From Blastococcus sp. PRF04-17 (GTDB lineage Bacteria > Actinomycetota > Actinomycetes > Mycobacteriales > Geodermatophilaceae), in NCBI RefSeq assembly GCF_023016265.1, contig NZ_CP095412.1:2790001-2854000 (forward strand): a DNA stretch of 64,000 nucleotides. The letters are read 5' to 3'. A model generated the notes under the pieces. That model saw only the letters and a list, made by a program, of their open reading frames with translations. It ran no database searches and was not told the origin of the DNA. Positions 1 to 9,233 of the stretch are shown here, piece by piece. The position numbers were made by a program, and so were the translations under genes. Each line of letters starts with the position of its first letter. Position 1 is the first letter of the stretch.

Positions 1-73
1 CGTCGGGAGCCTCCGACGAGGCCCGGACGTAGTCGGCCAGCTCCGGGGTGAGGAGGAACGAGCGCGGGGTCAT
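1..73 (-). CDS. O-methyltransferase-like protein, N-terminal fragment
   Basis: Only the first 24 codons lie in the window; the gene continues beyond base 1. The ATG is at 73-71 on the minus strand and the peptide begins MTPRSFLLTPELADYV, which resembles the N-terminus of actinobacterial class I SAM-dependent (caffeoyl-CoA type) O-methyltransferases. No SAM-binding motif is visible in so short a piece, so the assignment rests on that opening alone. It is divergent from the prephenate dehydrogenase gene with only 11 bases between the two start codons, so the two probably share a compact promoter region. Confidence 0.5.
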   Translation of the reverse strand, partial: MTPRSFLLTPELADYVRASSEAPD

Positions 74-84
74 AAGGTCCGATC

Positions 85-1005
85 ATGGCGGAAAGGTTCC
101 CGGTGCCGACCATGCCCGCGCCCCCGGTCGCGGTCGTCGGGCTGGGGCAGCTGGGCGGATCCCTCGCCGCGGCGCTGGTCGCGGGCGGTCGCCAGGTCGC
201 CGGGTGGGACGTCGACCCCGCGGCCCGCGCGGCGGCGGCGGCCCGCGGCGTCAGCATCACCCGGGAGCTCGGCGGCGTCGTCGTCCTCGCCGTCCCGCTG
301 CCCGCCATGGCCGGCGCCCTGGAGGGCCTGACCGTCGACCCCGACGCGACGATCACCGACCTCGGGTCGGTGAAGGCGCCGGTCCTCGGTGCCCTCGGCG
401 CCACCTACGGCGGCCGCTTCGTCGGCGGCCACCCGATGTGCGGCACCGAGCGCTCGGGCCACGGGGCGACCGACCCGGCGCTGTTCGCCGGTGCCCGCTG
501 GGCGCTCTGCCTCGAGCCCGGTACCGAGCTGCCGCGGTGGCTGCGCGTCGCCGAGGTCGCCCTGGCCGTCGGCGCCGAGGTGGTGCCGGTGACCGCGGCC
601 GAGCACGACGACGCGGTCGCGGCGGTCAGCCACGTCTCCCACCTGCTCGCCGCCGCCCTCGCCGCGGCGGCCGGTGAGGCGGGGCCCACCGCCCTGGCGC
701 TGGCCGCCGGCAGCTTCCGCGACGGCACCCGGGTGGCCGGCAGCGACCCGGCGTTCGTGACCGCGATGGTCGAGGGCAACGCCGGCCCGACCGCCGCGGC
801 GCTGGACCGGGTCCGGGCGCAGCTGGGCCGGCCCTGGCCGGAGCTGGTGGCCGCCGGGCACGCGGTCGCGACCCGGCCCGTGGCGCGGGAGACGGTACGC
901 GTGCCGGTCGACCGCGCCGCGCTCCTGGCCCTCGGCCGGCAGGGTGGCGCGGTCACCCGGCGGCTGGCCGCGTTCGTCGAGGGCTGGGTGCCCGCGCGCG
1001 GCTGA
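85..1005 (+). CDS. tyrA: Prephenate dehydrogenase
   Basis: A 306-residue cytosolic enzyme that would oxidatively decarboxylate prephenate to 4-hydroxyphenylpyruvate with NAD(P)+ in tyrosine synthesis. The N-terminal Rossmann domain shows VGLGQLGGS (glycines 19, 21, 24). The substrate-binding region has HPMCGTE (116-122) and SHVSH (182-186), both typical of the TyrA family, followed by the helical dimerisation domain. Length is normal for a monofunctional TyrA; no chorismate mutase or ACT domain is present. The ATG at 85 is preferred because the glycine-rich strand begins only about 15 residues later. A DUF2630 gene follows 36 bases downstream. Confidence 0.92.
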   Translation: MAERFPVPTMPAPPVAVVGLGQLGGSLAAALVAGGRQVAGWDVDPAARAAAAARGVSITRELGGVVVLAVPLPAMAGALEGLTVDPDATITDLGSVKAPVLGALGATYGGRFVGGHPMCGTERSGHGATDPALFAGARWALCLEPGTELPRWLRVAEVALAVGAEVVPVTAAEHDDAVAAVSHVSHLLAAALAAAAGEAGPTALALAAGSFRDGTRVAGSDPAFVTAMVEGNAGPTAAALDRVRAQLGRPWPELVAAGHAVATRPVARETVRVPVDRAALLALGRQGGAVTRRLAAFVEGWVPARG

Positions 1006-1041
1006 CTGTTTCGGGCCCGCTGGCACGGGCAGGGTGTCGGC

Positions 1042-1275
1042 ATGGACGAGAAGGACATCCTGAGCCGCATCCACGCACTGGTCGACGAGGAGCACAAGCT
1101 CCGGGAGGGCACGGAGCACACCGAGGAGCAGCGGGCCCGGATGAGCCAGCTCGAAGCGGACCTCGACCAGTGCTGGGACCTGCTGCGGCAGCGGCGCGCC
1201 AAGCGCCAGTACGACGAGGACCCCGACGAGGCCGAGGTGCGCCCCGAGTCGACGGTCGAGAACTACCTCCAGTAG
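1042..1275 (+). CDS. DUF2630 family small protein
   Basis: A 77-residue, charged, predicted helical protein. The sequence (MDEKDILSRIHALVDEEHKL, then an EQRARMSQLE helix and the DPDEAEVRPESTVENYLQ tail) matches the actinobacterial DUF2630 family in length and in its conserved C-terminus. Its function is not known. There is no signal peptide or membrane segment. It sits 36 bases after tyrA and is probably co-transcribed with it, then is closed by the hairpin at 1280-1334. Confidence 0.85.
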   Translation: MDEKDILSRIHALVDEEHKLREGTEHTEEQRARMSQLEADLDQCWDLLRQRRAKRQYDEDPDEAEVRPESTVENYLQ

Positions 1276-1279
1276 GAGA

Positions 1280-1334
1280 AGGCCCCGTCCTCCCCACCCT
1301 TCGCAGGCTCAGCGCGGGACCCGGGACGGGGCCT
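1280..1334. terminator. Bidirectional terminator hairpin between convergent genes
   Basis: AGGCCCCGTCC (1280-1290) is perfectly inverted as GGACGGGGCCT (1324-1334), an 11-bp stem with a 33-base loop. It occupies almost the whole gap between the stop codons of the DUF2630 gene and the convergent pucR-type gene, as expected for a terminator serving both strands. Confidence 0.6.
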
Positions 1335-2555
1335 CTAGGCCGACCGCTGGACCGCCCGCCCCCGCTCGGTGCCCAGCAGGGCCAGCTGCCACAGCAGCCG
1401 CGAGCGGGGGTCGGTCAGCTTGCGCCCGGTCACCGACTCGATGCGGCGCAGCCGGTGCATCACCGTGTTGCGGTGGCAGTAGAGCTCGTCGGCCGCCCGC
1501 GTGGGCGAGCCGTCGGAGGCGAGGAACGCGGCGAGGGTGTCCAGCAGCACCTCGCGCTCGTCGGAGGGCAGGTCCAGCAGCCCGCCCAGGGACTGGCCCA
1601 CCAGCCGTGAGCTGATCTCCGGCGAGTTGCTCAGCAGCGCCTCGGGTAGCCGGTCGTCGATGCTGACCACGCGGCGGCTCCCGACCGGGAGGGTGCGGGC
1701 GGCGGTGTCGGCGAGCCGGTAGGCGGACCCGACCGCGGCGGCGCCCTCGACCACGGCCGAGACCCCCACCGGCCCCGTCGCCGCCGTGCGCAGCCAGGCC
1801 ATGACGTCGCAGCCCGGCGCTGCCGCCACCGCGACGATGCCGACCTGCGCGTCGCCGCGGGTGCCCCACACCGACCGGACACCGCGCTTGAGCAGCGCGG
1901 CGTTCGGCGCGTCCAGGGCCGGCCCACCCTCGGGGTCGGGCAGGGCGACGACGGCGACCAGCCGCCCGTCGAGCGGCACGGCGAGCAGCTCCGACGCCGT
2001 CCGCACGAACGCGGGGTCGTCGCCGCGGCCGTCGAGCAGCCCGTCGAGCACCTGCTGCCGGGCCGCCTCGTCCACGCCGGCCAGCCGCCGCTGCTCCTCG
2101 CGGTAGCCCTCGGCCACGGCGGCGCACTCGACGTCGTTGGTGCGCCAGACCGAGCCGGCCACCTCGAGCAGCAGCGTGTCGTGCTCGTGGCTGCCGCTCC
2201 GGGCGACCTGCAGCAGCGCCTCCCAGGTGACCTGGCCGCCGAGCCGGTAGGCGCGCAGCACCGCCTCCAGGGGAACGCCCTGGGCCGCCCGCTTCCGGCC
2301 GATCTCGCGGGCGTCCCGGAGGGAGGTGACCCGGTTGCCCGACAGCGTCCCGATCAGGGTGCGCATCCCGCGCTGCAGGTTGCTGCGGGTGGTGACCCGG
2401 AGGTCCTGCTCGTCCTGCTCGACGAGCTCGCGGTAGGCGGGTTCGGTGCGCATCAGGACGTCGACCATCCGGTCGGTCATCGCGTCGACCTGGTCCAGCA
2501 GGAGCGGGGCCAGCTCGGCCAGCCGAGCCGCGATCTCGGGCCTGAACGGCTGCAC
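1335..2555 (-). CDS. PucR family transcriptional regulator
   Basis: A 406-residue cytosolic regulator. The N-terminal half is helical (MQPFRPEIAARLAELAPLLL), the middle is a GGDEF-like/sensory region typical of CdaR/PucR proteins, and the C-terminus (about 335-400) is the PucR helix-turn-helix with CHRNTVMHRLRRIE followed by TGRKLTDPRSRLLWQLAL. This domain order is characteristic of PucR-type activators of purine or amino-acid catabolism. The gene is divergent from the liv operon, with about 175 bases between starts, so regulation of that transporter is a reasonable inference. I could not find a convincing palindromic site in the gap. Confidence 0.88.
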   Translation of the reverse strand: MQPFRPEIAARLAELAPLLLDQVDAMTDRMVDVLMRTEPAYRELVEQDEQDLRVTTRSNLQRGMRTLIGTLSGNRVTSLRDAREIGRKRAAQGVPLEAVLRAYRLGGQVTWEALLQVARSGSHEHDTLLLEVAGSVWRTNDVECAAVAEGYREEQRRLAGVDEAARQQVLDGLLDGRGDDPAFVRTASELLAVPLDGRLVAVVALPDPEGGPALDAPNAALLKRGVRSVWGTRGDAQVGIVAVAAAPGCDVMAWLRTAATGPVGVSAVVEGAAAVGSAYRLADTAARTLPVGSRRVVSIDDRLPEALLSNSPEISSRLVGQSLGGLLDLPSDEREVLLDTLAAFLASDGSPTRAADELYCHRNTVMHRLRRIESVTGRKLTDPRSRLLWQLALLGTERGRAVQRSA

Positions 2556-2730
2556 TCCCCCACCTCCTCATGACGCGCCGCACCCAGCACAACACGAACT
2601 TGCGATCACTGTGCGGTGCGCCCATTGTGACCAGCACCACCCACTAGCAGGCTCATCAGGACGTACTCGTGACCCAATCGTCGCCGACCCGAATCCCGAG
2701 CCGGCGGTAACCCCTCGACGAAGAGGAGCA

Positions 2731-3601
<871 letters not shown>

Positions 3602-3609
<8 letters not shown>

Positions 3610-4372
3610 GGCCCACGGCAGCACCGCGGTGTCCGCCGCGACCGCCGGATCGCGCGGCACCGGCTCCTCCCTGCTCCAGGTCGAGAACCTCACCTCCGCG
3701 TACGGCCCGGTGCGCGCGCTCGACGGCGTCACGCTCAGCGCCGAGGCGGGCCGGATCACCGCCGTCCTCGGCGCGAACGGTGCCGGCAAGACGACGCTGC
3801 TGCGCACCATCAGCGGCCTGGTCCGCCCGGTGGCCGGCACGGTCCGCCTGGACGGCGAGGACATCACCCGCGCCCCGGTCGAGGCCATGGTCGGGAAGGG
3901 CATGGCGCACGTGCCCGAGGGCCGCGGCGTCATCGCCGAGCTGACCGTCGACGAGAACCTGCGGGTGGGCTCCCTGTTCCGCGGCAAGGTCGAGCGGTCG
4001 GAGTTCGACCGGGTGTACGACATCTTCCCGCGGATCGCCGAGCGCAGGAACAACCCGGCGCACACGCTGTCCGGCGGCGAGCGGCAGATGCTCGTCATCG
4101 GCCGGGCGCTGCTGGCCAAGCCGCGCATCCTGCTGCTCGACGAGCCCTCCCTGGGCCTCGCTCCGCGGATCGTGGCGCAGATCTTCGGCCTCGTGCGGCA
4201 GCTGGTCGACCGAGAGGGCCTGTCGGTGCTGCTCGTGGAGCAGAACGCCCGCAGCGCGCTGTCGGTGGCCGACGTGGGCGTCGTGCTGAACCTCGGCCGC
4301 GTCGTCGTCACCGACCAGGCGAAGACGCTGATGGCCGACGAGGGCCTCCGGCACGCCTACCTCGGCTTCTGA
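3602..4372 (+). CDS. livF: Branched-chain amino acid ABC transporter ATP-binding protein LivF-type
   Basis: The second cytosolic ATPase of the transporter, 256 residues. It shows Walker A GANGAGKTT, Q-loop region, signature LSGGERQML and Walker B ILLLDEPSLGLAP, with the C-terminal switch histidine replaced by the LVEQN sequence typical of LivF. About 25 N-terminal residues rich in Ala, Ser and Gly precede the first strand (LLQVENLTSAYG). The start overlaps the end of livG by 8 bases, implying translational coupling and 1:1 assembly with LivG on the LivH/LivM permease pair. Confidence 0.93.
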
Positions 4373-4408
4373 TCTTCCACTCCCACCGGATCCAGGAAGG
4401 CACTCTTC

Positions 4409-5293
4409 GTGCAGCGGTTCATCAACATCACCCTGTCGGGGCTGACCGAGGGCATGATCTACGCCGCCTTCGCCCTGGCGCTGGTGCTGATCTGGCGGTC
4501 GACCCGCATCGTCAACTTCGCCCAGGGCTCCATGGCCGCGGCCACGACGTTCATCGCCCTGGCGCTCATCGACGCGGGGCAGTCCTACTGGGTCGCCTTC
4601 GTGGTCGCGCTCGCCTCGGGCTTCCTCCTGGGCGCGATCGTGGAGCGCGTCATCATCCGGCCGGTCGAGGGCGGTCCGGAGCTCAACGCGGTGATCGTCG
4701 CGCTCGGCCTCTTCGTCGCGCTGCAGGCCTCGATCGCGATCATCTTCGGCTCGTCCTTCCAGTCCTTCCCGACGCCGTTCGGGGTCCGCGGGTTCACGAT
4801 CGGCGACACCACGATCGCCCTCACACCCACCAGCCTGTACGTCATCGGGTCCGTGCTGGTCACGATGGGCCTGCTCGTCGCGCTCTTCCGCTTCACCCGC
4901 GTCGGGCTGGCGATGCGCGCCTCGGCCTTCGGCCAGGAGGTCGCCCGGCTGCTCGGTGTGCGGGTGGGCCGGATGCTGACCCTCGGCTGGGCGCTGGCCG
5001 CGGTCGTCGGCTCGCTGTCCGGCCTGCTCATCGCCGGCGGTGAGTTCGTCTACCCGGCCTACATGGACAGCCTGATCGTCTTCGGCTTCGTCGCCGCGGT
5101 GCTCGGCGGGCTGGACTCCCCCGTCGGCGCCGTGGTCGGTGGCCTGCTCCTCGGCCTGGCGTTGAGCTACGTCAGCGGCTACCTGCCGCGGGGCAGCGCC
5201 CTGGTCAACATCTCCGCCCTGGCGATCCTCATCGTCGTGCTGCTGGTGCGACCCGGCGGCCTGTTCAGCAGCAGCACGGCTCGGAGGGCATGA
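4409..5293 (+). CDS. livH: Branched-chain amino acid ABC transporter permease LivH-type
   Basis: A 294-residue inner-membrane permease with about eight predicted hydrophobic helices. The GTG start at 4409 is preceded by an AGGAAGG-like ribosome site. LivH landmarks include the N-terminal LSGLTEGMIYAAFALAL, the motif VNFAQGSMAA and the cytoplasmic coupling region around AMRASAFGQEVARLLGVRV. It lies 36 bases after livF and overlaps livM by the ATGA junction at 5290-5293. With LivM it would form the substrate path. Confidence 0.92.
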   Translation: MQRFINITLSGLTEGMIYAAFALALVLIWRSTRIVNFAQGSMAAATTFIALALIDAGQSYWVAFVVALASGFLLGAIVERVIIRPVEGGPELNAVIVALGLFVALQASIAIIFGSSFQSFPTPFGVRGFTIGDTTIALTPTSLYVIGSVLVTMGLLVALFRFTRVGLAMRASAFGQEVARLLGVRVGRMLTLGWALAAVVGSLSGLLIAGGEFVYPAYMDSLIVFGFVAAVLGGLDSPVGAVVGGLLLGLALSYVSGYLPRGSALVNISALAILIVVLLVRPGGLFSSSTARRA

Positions 5294-6504
5294 CGATGAG
5301 CGACGCGCAGACCCCGCGCCCGGCAGCCGGCACCGACTCCGGCGCCGGCACCCACACCGTCGCCGCCGAGGGCGCCGCGACGGAGGAGGCGCCGGTCGAG
5401 GCCACCGCCGCGGCGAACGCACCGTCGGCCCAGGCCGCGGGCGGCCGGTCCTTCCTGCCCAGGTCGACCCTGCTGCGCCACCTGCTGCTCCTGCTGCTGG
5501 GCGCGGTGGCCGCCGTGATCATCCTGGAGCTCACCAGCCCGTTCACCAACTCCCAGCTCGCCCAGCTCTCCTACTTCGCCATCGCCGCCGGCGGGCTGAC
5601 CGTCCTGACCGGGCTGAACGGGCAGATCTCCCTGGGGCACGGCGCCCTCATGGCCGTCGGCGCCTACACGACGGCGTTGTTCCTGCAGGCCGACGAGCCG
5701 CTGCCGCTGCCCCTGATCATGCTGGTCTCGGTGGTCACCACCACCCTCGTCGGCGCCCTGGTGGGGGTCGCCGCGGCGCGACTGCACGGCCCCTACCTGG
5801 CCGGCGCGACGCTCGCCCTCGCGGTGGGGCTGCCCGGGATCGCCATCTACTTCCACGGGACCCTCGGCGGCGAGCAGGGCCTGCGCGTGCGGGCCCCGCG
5901 CCCGCCGGAGGCCTTCGACACCTTCATCGGCTGGGTGTCGGGCAACTCCCCCAGCGGCACCAAGTGGCTGGCCTACGTGGGCGCCATCTGCCTGCTGATC
6001 ACCTTCTTCCTGCTGGCCAACCTGGTGCGCAGCCGGATCGGCCGCACGTGGCGTGCCGTGCGCGACCAGGAGGTCGCGGCCGAACTGGCCGGCATCAACC
6101 TCGGCGCCTGGCGGGTGCTGGCGTTCGTGGTCAGCGCGGCAGCGGCCGGTCTCGCCGGTGCCGTGCTCGCCCTGGTCGTCCGGCTGGCTGCCCCCGGTGG
6201 TTTCACCCTCGTGCTCTCGCTGTCGCTGCTGACGGCCATCGTGCTGGGCGGGCTCGGCAGCCTCGTCGGTGCGCTGCTCGGCTCGGCGCTGCTGGTCTTC
6301 CTCCCGCCCTTCGTCACCGACCTGGGCGCCGACTTCGGGCTGAACAACACCGAGGCGGCCCAGCTCGCCCCGTTCGTCTACGGCGTGGTCCTGATCGTGG
6401 CGATGATCTTCGCCCCGGCGGGCTTCGTCGGCACCGTGCGCATGCGCTGGCTGACCGCCCGTGCCAAGCGCGCGGCGGCAGCCCGGGCCTCCACCGGGGG
6501 GTGA
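5290..6504 (+). CDS. livM: Branched-chain amino acid ABC transporter permease LivM-type
   Basis: A 404-residue permease. An unusual hydrophilic Ala/Glu/Gly-rich N-terminal extension of about 55 residues precedes the first membrane helix (LLLLLLGAVAAVIILEL). The LivM signatures ISLGHGALMAVGAYT and WRAVRDQEVAAELAGINL are intact, as is VLGGLGSLVGALLGSALL near the C-terminus. The start shares ATGA with the livH stop, so the two permease halves are translationally coupled. The extension may be a lineage feature; a downstream start would remove it, but the ATGA overlap supports the longer form. Confidence 0.9.
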   Translation: MTMSDAQTPRPAAGTDSGAGTHTVAAEGAATEEAPVEATAAANAPSAQAAGGRSFLPRSTLLRHLLLLLLGAVAAVIILELTSPFTNSQLAQLSYFAIAAGGLTVLTGLNGQISLGHGALMAVGAYTTALFLQADEPLPLPLIMLVSVVTTTLVGALVGVAAARLHGPYLAGATLALAVGLPGIAIYFHGTLGGEQGLRVRAPRPPEAFDTFIGWVSGNSPSGTKWLAYVGAICLLITFFLLANLVRSRIGRTWRAVRDQEVAAELAGINLGAWRVLAFVVSAAAAGLAGAVLALVVRLAAPGGFTLVLSLSLLTAIVLGGLGSLVGALLGSALLVFLPPFVTDLGADFGLNNTEAAQLAPFVYGVVLIVAMIFAPAGFVGTVRMRWLTARAKRAAAARASTGG

Positions 6505-6596
6505 GGGCGACTCGAACCACCCGGCGGCCGCCCCGGCTGCCGATGACCATCCAGACTCCCGGGCACCGGAGCCCGGGTCGCACCAGAGGAGAACAG

Positions 6597-7952
6597 TTGT
6601 CCAGATCGTCCCGACGACTCGTGAGCGTGCTGGCAGCTGCCACCGTCGCCTCCACCGTCGCCGCCTGTGGTGGCGGCGGGGACAACGGAGGCGGTGGCGG
6701 TGGCGGTGGCGGTGGCGAGAACGAGGCCTCCGACATCGGCATCACCGAGAACTCGATCAAGCTCGGCTCGCACTACCCGCTGACCGGTGTCGCGTCGCCC
6801 GGCTACAGCGAGATCCCGACCGGCGTCCAGGCGTACTTCGACTGGGTCAACGAGAACGGCGGCGTCTACGACCGGGAGATCGAGTGGGTCTACCGCGACG
6901 ACGCCTACAACCCCAGCCAGACCAGCTCGGTGGTGAACCAGCTCGTCCTCGAGGACGAGGTCTTCGCGATCATGGGCGGCCTCGGCACCCCGACGCACAG
7001 CGCCGTCCTGGACTTCCTCAACAGCGAGGGCGTGCCCGACCTGTTCGTGTCGTCGGGCTCCCTGCTGTGGGGCGAGGACCCGGAGACCAACCCGTACACC
7101 TTCGGCTGGCAGACCGACTACGAGTCGGAGGGCAAGATCATCGGCAAGTACATCGCCGACGAGTTCCCCGACGCCCAGGTCGGTCTGTTCCTCCAGGACG
7201 ACGACTTCGGTGAGGACGGCGAGTCGGGCATCCGGCAGTACCTCGACGACGACCAGATCGTGGCGGCCGTGCGGTACACCCCGGGCAACACCAACATCGC
7301 CCCGCAGATCTCCGAGCTGCAGGCCGCCGGTGCCGACTTCGTCGTCGGCTTCAACGTGCCCAGCTACACCGCGCTCTCGCAGCTGACGGCGCTGCAGCTG
7401 GGCTACCAGCCCGAGCAGTGGTTCTACTCGAACGTGGGTTCGGACCCGACGCTGGTCGGTTCGCTGCTCAACCGGTTCTCCGAGGGCGCGGTCAGCGACG
7501 CCAGCCTGCTGGACGGGGCGCTGACCACCGGCTACCTGCCCACCGTCGACATGACCGACAACCCGTGGATCCAGCAGTTCCAGGAGATCTGGGACGCCTC
7601 CGGTCAGGACGGCGAGCTCACCAACTACCGGATCTACGGCATGGCACAGGCCTACACGATGGTCCAGGCCCTGCAGGCCGCCGGCCAGAACCCGACCCGT
7701 GACGGCCTGGTCGAGGCCGTCGAGGCGGTCGGCGGTGACTGGGAGGGTCCGCTGTTCGCGCCGTTCCGGTACTCCGAGGACAGCCACATGGGCACCAGCG
7801 GCATGTCGATCGAGCGCATCGTCGGCCTCGGCTCCGAGGAGGTCGTGCCGGTCCAGATCACCGACATCGGTGACGCCGAGATCGAGGAGTTCGACGGCGA
7901 GCCTGCCGAGGTGCCGGAGAACGGCATCCCGGACGAGGAGCCGTACGAGTAA
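6597..7952 (+). CDS. Branched-chain amino acid ABC transporter substrate-binding lipoprotein
   Basis: The extracellular receptor of the operon, a type 1 periplasmic-binding fold (Peripla_BP_6/LivK-like). TTG 6597 is the likely start: GAGGAGAA lies just upstream and the product opens with a perfect lipoprotein signal (SRSSRR, a hydrophobic stretch, then VAAC with Cys24), giving 451 residues. An ATG at 6543 would add 18 residues before the signal. A Gly-rich linker follows the lipidated Cys, then [20 protein letters not shown] opens the ligand-binding domain. The C-terminal third is strongly acidic. It follows livM by about 90 bases and is the last gene before a strong terminator. Confidence 0.9.
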   Translation: MSRSSRRLVSVLAAATVASTVAACGGGGDNGGGGGGGGGGENEASDIGITENSIKLGSHYPLTGVASPGYSEIPTGVQAYFDWVNENGGVYDREIEWVYRDDAYNPSQTSSVVNQLVLEDEVFAIMGGLGTPTHSAVLDFLNSEGVPDLFVSSGSLLWGEDPETNPYTFGWQTDYESEGKIIGKYIADEFPDAQVGLFLQDDDFGEDGESGIRQYLDDDQIVAAVRYTPGNTNIAPQISELQAAGADFVVGFNVPSYTALSQLTALQLGYQPEQWFYSNVGSDPTLVGSLLNRFSEGAVSDASLLDGALTTGYLPTVDMTDNPWIQQFQEIWDASGQDGELTNYRIYGMAQAYTMVQALQAAGQNPTRDGLVEAVEAVGGDWEGPLFAPFRYSEDSHMGTSGMSIERIVGLGSEEVVPVQITDIGDAEIEEFDGEPAEVPENGIPDEEPYE

Positions 7953-7975
7953 CCGCACCAGCGCACGGCACACGC

Positions 7976-8011
7976 ACGGGCCGTCGGTCTCCTCGGAGGC
8001 CGGCGGCCCGT
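7976..8011 (+). terminator. Terminator of the liv operon
   Basis: A 17-bp stem pairs 7976-7992 with 7995-8011, with only two G-T wobbles and a two-base nominal loop that would open to four. It starts 24 bases after the stop codon of the substrate-binding protein, the expected place for an intrinsic-type hairpin. No U-tract follows, as is common in high-GC actinobacteria. Confidence 0.65.
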
Positions 8012-8112
8012 CCGCGTCCGCGACACTTCGACGCCGAAGTGTGTGGGCCGACCGCCCGGGTAGGAGCCCGCCGGGACGGGACCGTTACGACCGAGCCAGG
8101 GGGGACGCCGCT

Positions 8113-9137
8113 GTGGGAAGCGACGGCACGCACGACACCCGGACCATCCGGCGGGCAGTGGTCACCGGTGGCGCCGGCTTCCTCGGGTCGCACCTCTGCG
8201 AGTACCTGCTCCGTCGCGGGGTGGAGGTCGTCTGCCTGGACAACTTCCTGACCGGCTCGCCCGAGAACGTCCTGCACCTCATGGACTCCCCCGGGTTCCG
8301 GCTGCTGCGCTGCGACGTCACCGACTACGTGCACGTGCCGGGTCCGGTCGACCTGGTGCTGCACTTCGCCTCGCCGGCCAGCCCGATCGACTACCTCAAG
8401 ATGCCCATCGAGACCCTCAAGGTCGGCAGCCTCGGCACGCTGCACACCCTCGGCCTCGCCCACGAGAAGGGCGCCCGATACGTGCTCGCGTCGACCTCGG
8501 AGGTCTACGGCGACCCGCTGCAGCACCCCCAGACCGAGGAGTACTGGGGCAACGTCAACCCGGTCGGCCCGCGGGGGTCTACGACGAGGCCAAGCGGTTC
8601 AGCGAGGCCCTGACCACCGCCTACCGGACGTCGAAGGGCACCGACACCGGCATCGTGCGGATCTTCAACACCTACGGGCCCCGCATGCGGGCCGACGACG
8701 GCCGCGCGATCCCGGCCTTCATCGGGCAGGCGCTCGACGGCCGGCCGGTGACCGTCGCCGGCGAGGGCTCGCAGACCCGCTCCATCTGCTACGTCGACGA
8801 CACCGTCGAGGGCATCCTGGCGATGGCGTTCTCCGGTCACGCCGGTCCGGTCAACATCGGCAACCCCGACGAGCTGTCGATGCTCCGGCTCGCCCGGTGG
8901 ATCGTCGAGCTGACCGGCTCCGCCTCCCCCATCGAGTTCGTCGACCTGCCGGTGGACGACCCGAAGGTCCGGCGGCCCGACACCGCCCGCGCCGAGGCGC
9001 TGCTCGGCTGGCGGCCCCGGGTGCCCTCCGAGGAGGGCCTGCGCGCGACCGTGGCCTGGTTCGCCGCCCGGCGGCAGGGCGAGGCCCGCAACTTCGCCGT
9101 CGACGTCGGCGAGCCCGCGGCCGTGCGCGTGGGCTGA
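8113..9137 (+). CDS. UDP-glucuronate decarboxylase-like SDR (single-base frameshift)
   Basis: An extended short-chain dehydrogenase most like UDP-xylose synthase/UDP-glucuronate decarboxylase, which would supply a nucleotide sugar for cell-surface glycans. GTG 8113 follows [20 protein letters not shown] is the NAD-binding loop. The frame breaks at a G5 run near 8574-8578: just before it the protein reads NVNPVGPRG, and restoring one G continues with the catalytic YDEAK motif and then [11 protein letters not shown]. Repaired length is 341 residues, normal for the family. The two halves are otherwise intact, so a sequencing deletion is likelier than decay. As written, the product loses its catalytic Tyr and Lys. 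Confidence 0.8.
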
Positions 9138-9233
9138 CCCGGCAGGCGGTACGGGACCGGCACGGAACCCAGCTACCCTGGCGGTGCGGACTCGGGGGCC
9201 GCGACCACCCCTGAGTCGATCCAGAGAGCGAGC

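Noticed and set aside
2588-2629. CACAA and TTGTG pair upstream of the liv operon as a PucR site
   Set aside because: The halves are short and 32 bases apart, so chance is a sufficient explanation.
2446-2730. 95-codon upstream extension of LivG
   Set aside because: It runs through the divergent PucR gene start and lacks homology; GTG 2731 has a strong ribosome site.
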